Source: Tessaracoccus caeni (GTDB lineage Bacteria; Actinomycetota; Actinomycetes; Propionibacteriales; Propionibacteriaceae). Taken from it: a stretch of 64,000 nt of DNA. Positions 59,662-64,000 of the stretch are shown here, piece after piece. The stretch covers positions 1 through 64,000 of the forward strand of contig NZ_JARGDO010000017.1 of the NCBI RefSeq assembly GCF_029211185.1, in the 5' to 3' direction. The notes below the pieces were generated by a model. It made no database searches. It had not been told where the DNA came from and was given only the letters and a program-made list of their open reading frames with translations. The position numbers were made by a program, and so were the translations under genes. Position 1 is the stretch's first letter; each line of letters starts with the position of its first letter.

Positions 59662-61914
59662 ATGAGCGACGACGCGGCATACCGGAACCCCCAGCTGAGC
59701 ATCGACGAGCGGATCGCCGACCTGATGCGGCGGATGACCGTCGAGGAGAAGGTCGGGCAGATGATGCAGCTCGACGCCCGCGAGAACCTGGAAGAGATCG
59801 TGGTGGAGGTCGGCGTCGGGTCGCTCCTGCACACCTCGCCCGAGCGGCTTCGTCGGGCTCACGACCTGGTGGCGACGACGCGCCTGGGCATCCCGCTGCT
59901 GGTGGGGGAGGACTGCATCCACGGTCACTCCTTCTGGGAGGGTGCAACGATCTTTCCGACGCAGCTCGCCATGGCCGCGTCGTGGGACGCCGACCTGCTG
60001 GAGCGCGTCGCCCGCGTGACCGCCATCGAGGCGGCCGCCACCGGCATCCACTGGACCTTCTCCCCGGTGCTCTGCATCGCGCGCGACCTGCGCTGGGGCC
60101 GGGTTGACGAGACGTTCGGCGAGGATCCGCTGCTGATCGGCGAGCTGGCTGCTGCGATGGTGCGCGGTTACCAGGGCGATGGGCTGGCCGATCCGACGGC
60201 GATCCTCGCCACCGCCAAGCACTTCGCCGGCTACTCCGAGACCCAGGGCGGGCGCGACGCCAGCGAGGCCGACATCTCGCGCCGCAAGCTGCGCTCCTGG
60301 TTCCTGCCGCCTTTCGAGAAGGTGGCGCGCGCGGGGTGCCGCACGTTCATGCTGGGCTATCAGGCCATCGACGGGGTGCCCGTGACCATCAATTCGTGGC
60401 TGCTCGACGAGGTGCTGCGAGGGGAGTGGGGCTACACCGGCACCCTGGTGACCGACTGGGACAACGTTGGACGCCTCGCGTGGGAGCAGAAGGTGCAGCC
60501 CGACTACACGCACGCGGCCGCGGCGGCCGTGCGCGCGGGTAACGATCTGGTGATGACGACGCCGGGCTTCTACGAGGGGGCTTTGGCGGCGATCCGCGCC
60601 GGGATGCTCGCCGAGAGCGACCTGGACAGGGCTGTCTCGCGCATCCTCCGGCTGAAGTTCGAGCTGGGCCTGTTCGACGACCCGCGCCGCCCCGACGACG
60701 AACGGATCGGCACCGTCATCGCCACGGCCGAGCACACAGAGCTCAATCTGGAGGCCGCCCGGCGCTCGCTGGTGCTGCTGAGCAACGACGGTGTCCTCCC
60801 GTTGCCCGTCGAGGGCGCGGGTGTGAAGCGGGTGGCCGTGGTCGGGCCGCTCGCCGACGATGCCCAAACGCAGCTGGGCGACTGGGCCGGTGGATCGGGC
60901 CAGGCCGGCTGGCTGGATGGGCAGCCGCGGGAGCAGATCGTTACCTTTCTGGACGGGCTGCGCACCCAGGCGCCGGCCGACTGGACCATCACACACGCCG
61001 TCGGCGCCGAGATCCTCACCCTCGAGCCAGACCCGCGCGGCGACACCTTCCACGACGGCCAGCCGCGCCCGCCGGTCGTCGTGCCGTGCGATCCCGACGA
61101 ACGGCTGATCGCCGAGGCGGTGGCTCAGGCCAATGGCGCCGACTACGTGGTGGCCGTCGTCGGCGACCGCATCGAGTTGGTGGGCGAAGGTCGCTCGACG
61201 GCGACGCTGGAGCTGATCGGTGGCCAGGTCGCGCTGCTGGACGCCTTGGCCGAGACCGGCACCCCGATGATCGTCGTCCTGATGGCGTCGAAGCCCCTGG
61301 TGCTCCCGCCGTCGGCTCTGAACGCTGCCGCCGTGGTGTGGGTCGGCAACCCGGGTATGCAGGGCGGGCGGGCCATCGCCGAGCTTCTGCTGGGACAGAT
61401 CGAGCCCACTGGCCGCTTGCCCATCTCGTTCGCTCGTCACGTCGGCCAGCAGCCGACCTACTACAACCAGCTGCGCGGCCAGCACGGCGACCGCTACGCC
61501 GACCTCACCCAGGATCCCGCCTTCCCGTTCGGTCATGGCTTGTCGTACACGACGGTGGAGTACGAGGATCTGCGTCTGGAGTCGGATGAGGTGGACGCGG
61601 ACGGCGTGGTGCGGGCCTCGTTGACGGTGCGGAACTCGGGCGTGCGCCCGACGCGGGAGACGGTCCAGGTCTACGTGACGGACTGCGTCACGTCCGTCAG
61701 CTGGGCGGAGCAGGAGCTCAAGGGCTTCCAACTGGTCGACCTGCAGCCCGGCGAAGCGAAGCGCGTCGAGATCGAGCTTCCGGTGTCCGACCTCACGATC
61801 GTCGACGCGCAGGCTCGTCGCATCGTCGAGCCGGGGCAGTTCATCCTCCGCGTCGCCCGCTCCAGCCGCGACCCCCATGCCCCCCAGGCGCTCGTCGAGC
61901 TGCGTTCCCGCTGA
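59662..61914 (+). CDS. GH3 beta-glucosidase-type glycosidase
   Basis: 750-aa retaining beta-glycosidase. The barrel contains DCIHGHSFWEGATIFPT, KHFAGYSETQGGRD and the nucleophile Asp265 in LVTDWDNVG. The second domain follows, then a C-terminal fibronectin III-like domain (VTVRNSGVRPTRETVQVY type). No signal peptide, so it is cytoplasmic and acts on imported glycosides such as cello- or gentio-oligosaccharides. AGGATGGAG precedes ATG 59662. A hairpin repeat begins at its stop. Confidence 0.92.
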   Translation: MSDDAAYRNPQLSIDERIADLMRRMTVEEKVGQMMQLDARENLEEIVVEVGVGSLLHTSPERLRRAHDLVATTRLGIPLLVGEDCIHGHSFWEGATIFPTQLAMAASWDADLLERVARVTAIEAAATGIHWTFSPVLCIARDLRWGRVDETFGEDPLLIGELAAAMVRGYQGDGLADPTAILATAKHFAGYSETQGGRDASEADISRRKLRSWFLPPFEKVARAGCRTFMLGYQAIDGVPVTINSWLLDEVLRGEWGYTGTLVTDWDNVGRLAWEQKVQPDYTHAAAAAVRAGNDLVMTTPGFYEGALAAIRAGMLAESDLDRAVSRILRLKFELGLFDDPRRPDDERIGTVIATAEHTELNLEAARRSLVLLSNDGVLPLPVEGAGVKRVAVVGPLADDAQTQLGDWAGGSGQAGWLDGQPREQIVTFLDGLRTQAPADWTITHAVGAEILTLEPDPRGDTFHDGQPRPPVVVPCDPDERLIAEAVAQANGADYVVAVVGDRIELVGEGRSTATLELIGGQVALLDALAETGTPMIVVLMASKPLVLPPSALNAAAVVWVGNPGMQGGRAIAELLLGQIEPTGRLPISFARHVGQQPTYYNQLRGQHGDRYADLTQDPAFPFGHGLSYTTVEYEDLRLESDEVDADGVVRASLTVRNSGVRPTRETVQVYVTDCVTSVSWAEQELKGFQLVDLQPGEAKRVEIELPVSDLTIVDAQARRIVEPGQFILRVARSSRDPHAPQALVELRSR

Positions 61915-62003
61915 CGCTCTCTGAGGTGCGACCGAGTTCTGCGAGGGAGCCTCGAAGAGACCCAGAGTGACTTTCTGTGGAGACCGTTATCCGGCTGGGG
62001 ATC
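61912..62003 (+). repeat. Hairpin repeat family, copy E with tail
   Basis: TGACGCTCTCTGAGGTGCGA ... GAGCCTCGAAGAGACC (hairpin 61916-61963), then the tail GTGACTTTCTGTGGAGACCG also seen after copy C. The GH3 TGA stop codon is the first triplet of the unit, as at sufT. Confidence 0.75.
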
Positions 62004-62013
62004 CGACGAGCCC

Positions 62014-62748
62014 CTAAGCCCCCAGCAACCCAGGTAGCTCCTCGTCGATGTCACCACGGACGACCCGATCCGCGATCCGGTCGCACGGCGTGGGGCTGGC
62101 GTTGACGATAACGCCGTAAGCGCCGTTCTGGATGGCCTCGGGGAAGAGGGCGGCGACGGGGTACACGCCCAGCGACGTTCCAACGGCGACGATCGCGTCG
62201 CAGTCTTCGACCGCGTCGATCGAGGCCTGCAGCACGTCCATGTCTAGGGCTTCCTCGAACAGGATCACGGTGGCCCTGGTGATGCCGCCGCACTCGGGGC
62301 ATCTTGGATCGGGGTCACCGGCCCGCCAGCGGGCGATCATCTCCTCCATCGGACCGGTGGCAGGGCACCCCTCGCAGCGCCACCGTCGCATGGAGCCGTG
62401 CACCTCGTGCACCAGCTCAGGGGCGGAACCAGCCAGCTGATGCAGCCCGTCGGTGTTCTGCGTGATGACAGCCTTCAACCGGCCCTGATGTTCGAGTTCG
62501 ACGACGGCGCGGTGCCCGGGCGTCGGCTTCGCGACCCATGCCGCCGGATTCGCACGACGCTTCCACGCGGCCTTGCGCACCTCTTCGTCGCCCAGGTACC
62601 AGGACAGCGTCGATACCCGTTCGGCATAGGGATCTTTCGTCCAGACTCCCTGTGGGCCGCGGAAGTCCGGGATGCCGGCGGAGGTGGAGATGCCGGCTCC
62701 GCTCAGGATCACGATGCGACGGGCCTCGTCCAGCGATGCGATGCTCAT
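62014..62748 (-). CDS. Sirtuin NAD-dependent deacylase
   Basis: 244-aa Sir2-family enzyme. NAD site VILSGAGISTSAGIPDFRG (residues 13-31), TQNTDGLH, catalytic His117 in HEVHGSMRR, zinc cysteines Cys125/Cys128 and Cys150/Cys153, and GTSLGVYP. It removes acyl groups from lysines, for example on acetyl-CoA synthetase. ATG 62748 is preceded by CAGACT with six bases between, so it is probably leaderless. Confidence 0.92.
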   Translation of the reverse strand: MSIASLDEARRIVILSGAGISTSAGIPDFRGPQGVWTKDPYAERVSTLSWYLGDEEVRKAAWKRRANPAAWVAKPTPGHRAVVELEHQGRLKAVITQNTDGLHQLAGSAPELVHEVHGSMRRWRCEGCPATGPMEEMIARWRAGDPDPRCPECGGITRATVILFEEALDMDVLQASIDAVEDCDAIVAVGTSLGVYPVAALFPEAIQNGAYGVIVNASPTPCDRIADRVVRGDIDEELPGLLGA

Positions 62749-62806
62749 GCCCCCAGTCTGCCGCGCGAGGCGGGTAGCGTGGAGGGAGCATCTGGGAAGG
62801 ACGATC

Positions 62807-63319
62807 ATGATGAACGACAAGCCAGAAGTGGTGTCGGTGCCCGAGTTGGACCTCGCTCGCTACCTGGGGCTGTGGTACGAGGTGGGTCGGCTGCCGCTGA
62901 AGTTCGAGGATGAGGGGGCCCGCGACATCACCGCCGAATACTCGCTGCAAGACGACGGAAAGGTGCGCGTCGACAACCGCTGCATCGACGAGGAGGGCGA
63001 ACCCACGCAAGCCCTGGGGGAGGCGATTCCCGACGAGGAGCACGACGGCCGATTGCGCGTCACCTTCCTTCCGGCGGCATTGCGCTGGATCCCATTCACG
63101 CAGGCCGACTACTGGGTGCTCAAGATCGACGACGAGTACCGCCACGCCCTGGTCGGTACCCCCGACCACAAGAACCTGTGGCTGCTCAACCGCGAGCCTC
63201 AGATCAGCTCCGACGTGGAGGACGACTACCTCGCCGAGGCCGTACGCCAAGGCTTCGACCTGACGGACTGGATCAAGCCCCATCAGTCCGGCAGCAGGGT
63301 CACCGAAGACATGCTCTAG
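62807..63319 (+). CDS. Lipocalin family protein (Blc-like)
   Basis: 170 aa. The lipocalin signature is LDLARYLGLWYEVGRLPLKF near the N-terminus, with VDNRCIDEEG, ADYWVLKIDDEYRHALVGTP and NLWLLNREPQ following, the Blc order. No signal peptide or lipobox is visible, so this copy is likely cytoplasmic, unlike E. coli Blc. GGGAAGG precedes ATG 62807; ATG 62810 is equally possible. Divergent from the sirtuin gene. Confidence 0.88.
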   Translation: MMNDKPEVVSVPELDLARYLGLWYEVGRLPLKFEDEGARDITAEYSLQDDGKVRVDNRCIDEEGEPTQALGEAIPDEEHDGRLRVTFLPAALRWIPFTQADYWVLKIDDEYRHALVGTPDHKNLWLLNREPQISSDVEDDYLAEAVRQGFDLTDWIKPHQSGSRVTEDML

Positions 63320-63369
63320 GAGCTCGATTTGCTCCGCCGGCGAAGCATGACTATAGTTAGAGATCGCGA

Positions 63370-63443
63370 CGCGGGGTGGAGCAGCTCGGTAGCTCGCTGG
63401 GCTCATAACCCAGAGGTCACAGGTTCAAATCCTGTCCCCGCTA
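63370..63443 (+). tRNA. Initiator tRNA-fMet (CAT)
   Basis: Cloverleaf with D-loop AGCTCGGTAGCT, anticodon stem GGG/CCC around CTCATAA, T-arm CAGGTTCAAATCCTG. The three G-C pairs and the unpaired C1 x U72 are initiator hallmarks. CCA is not encoded. Confidence 0.95.
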
Positions 63444-63472
63444 CGAAACCGCTAGTCAAAGCGGATTTGAGG

Positions 63473-63498
63473 CCGGTGTGATCTGCAGATCACACCGG
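63473..63498 (+). terminator. tRNA terminator
   Basis: Perfect palindrome CCGGTGTGATC / GATCACACCGG (TGCA loop) followed by TTTCTTGCTTTT, 30 bp after the tRNA. Confidence 0.9.
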
Positions 63499-63600
63499 TT
63501 TCTTGCTTTTCCAGGGCAATAGAAGTCCCGACGCAGCCCATCCGTCCAGCGACCCAGTCACAGATCAGACTCAGCCCTGGTCCCACGGGTTCCGCAACTC

Positions 63601-63741
63601 ATGGTTTTCCGAGGGTTGAGTGCGAAAACTGGGGCGGAAGTGCTTGGCAACACCGAGGCGATCACGCTACGCCGCTATATCGAGCCGGATGAGGCCGTAG
63701 CGATGCACTTGCGTCTCGACCTGTCTCGAAGGCATGGATAG
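63601..63741 (+). pseudogene. C-terminal remnant of a tyrosine recombinase
   Basis: A 46-codon frame ends with AEVLGNTEAITLRRYIEPDE then AVAMHLRLDLSRRHG, the end of actinobacterial phage/ICE integrases in which the Tyr of RRY is the nucleophile. The catalytic core upstream is missing. Located 158 bp behind a tRNA gene, a common integration target. The TAG stop is part of the next gene's -10 hexamer. Confidence 0.65.
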
Positions 63742-63751
63742 GCTGGGTTTA
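63739..63751 (+). promoter_or_regulatory. Leaderless promoter of nucleotidyltransferase gene
   Basis: TAGGCT at 63739-63744, six bases, ATG 63751. Confidence 0.6.
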
Positions 63752-64000
63752 TGTCGAATAGCGCGATGACACCGGAGTCGCTCGCCTTGTATCAACTCAT
63801 TGAGGCGCGCCTGCCGGAGTTCCGTGCGCTTCTTGACAAGCACGCGGCGGCGAATCCTCGGTTGTTCGGCTCGGTCGCGCGCGGCACTGCCCAGGTGGGC
63901 AGTGACATCGACATCCTTGTTGAGATGGATCCTGCCGACGGGAACCTGCTCATGCGAGCCTCGGGGCTGATGGAGGAGACCCGGGCGCTGTTTGGCCGTG
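63751..64000 (+). CDS. MntA-type nucleotidyltransferase, truncated by window end
   Basis: The first 83 residues are visible. NPRLFGSVARGTAQVGSDID followed by ILVE holds the GS-x-D-x-D nucleotidyltransferase motif near residues 40-55. Such small proteins act as MntA antitoxins that AMPylate a HepT toxin, which would be expected just downstream. An N-terminal helical segment of about 30 residues precedes the motif. The C-terminus is outside the window. Confidence 0.82.
   Translation, partial: MSNSAMTPESLALYQLIEARLPEFRALLDKHAAANPRLFGSVARGTAQVGSDIDILVEMDPADGNLLMRASGLMEETRALFGR

Overview
The window reads as a chromosomal contig from a high-GC actinomycete, most likely of the Propionibacteriales/Propionibacteriaceae. 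Evidence: RbpA, OpcA and a SufR-suf operon, heme A/O synthases with SURF1, an actinobacterial initiator tRNA, many GTG/TTG starts, ATGA/GTGA overlaps between genes, and a large set of leaderless promoters (TANNNT, 6-8 nt, then ATG/GTG). Bases 1 to about 140 are poly-G/poly-C noise typical of a contig edge. Layout: (1) 0.2-17.7 kb is a carbohydrate catabolic island: a spermidine/sugar-type ABC importer (second permease broken by an in-frame TAG), a glycerophosphodiesterase-inositol monophosphatase fusion, a DeoR regulator, a CUT1 sugar importer, GH4, GH38 alpha-mannosidase, a type I phosphodiesterase-like hydrolase, a PfkB kinase, a HAD phosphatase and GH125 alpha-1,6-mannosidase. Arrays of TGACGAA-like units on a 9-10 bp period lie before the regulator, GH4, the binding protein and the kinase, which suggests one local regulon for a mannoside, possibly one linked through phosphodiester/inositol. 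(2) 17.7-22.8 kb is housekeeping: secG, rbpA, zwf-opcA-pgl and ctaB, with a 163-bp MITE inserted exactly at the ctaB stop codon. (3) 23-26.8 kb holds secreted proteins, an AbiEi/DUF559 protein and a repeat pair around a lipoprotein-like gene that has lost its signal peptide. (4) 26.9-31.2 kb: M3 peptidase, ctaA and an ABC-2 exporter. (5) 31.3-38.1 kb: the sufR-B-D-Rieske-C-S-U-T iron-sulfur assembly operon. (6) 38-40.3 kb: hydrolase, hipB with a truncated hipA, and an AbrB/PIN module. (7) 40.4-45.2 kb: rarD, ABC-F, phosphoglucomutase and MTA/SAH nucleosidase, followed by a rearrangement scar at 45.6 kb where an XRE tail meets the tail of a secreted protein. (8) 46.6-57.1 kb: GH13 alpha-glucosidase carrying two in-frame insertions (a 75-bp palindromic element and an 18-bp minisatellite), GPH transporter, rlmA, SURF1, DUF3099, VapBC-like module, hicB with a truncated hicA, and a duplicated EEP/GNAT cluster showing gene conversion. 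(9) 57.2-64 kb: fabG-inhA, an ABC ATPase, GH3, sirtuin, lipocalin and tRNA-fMet, then an integrase remnant and a nucleotidyltransferase running off the end. A theme of the window is small repeats at gene ends and inside genes: a hairpin family with compensatory arm changes (35.9, 38.1-38.2, 46.5, 61.9 kb), MITE-like elements (22.8, 25.1, 26.7 kb), the in-frame element in GH13, and two toxin-antitoxin modules in which only the toxin gene has decayed.
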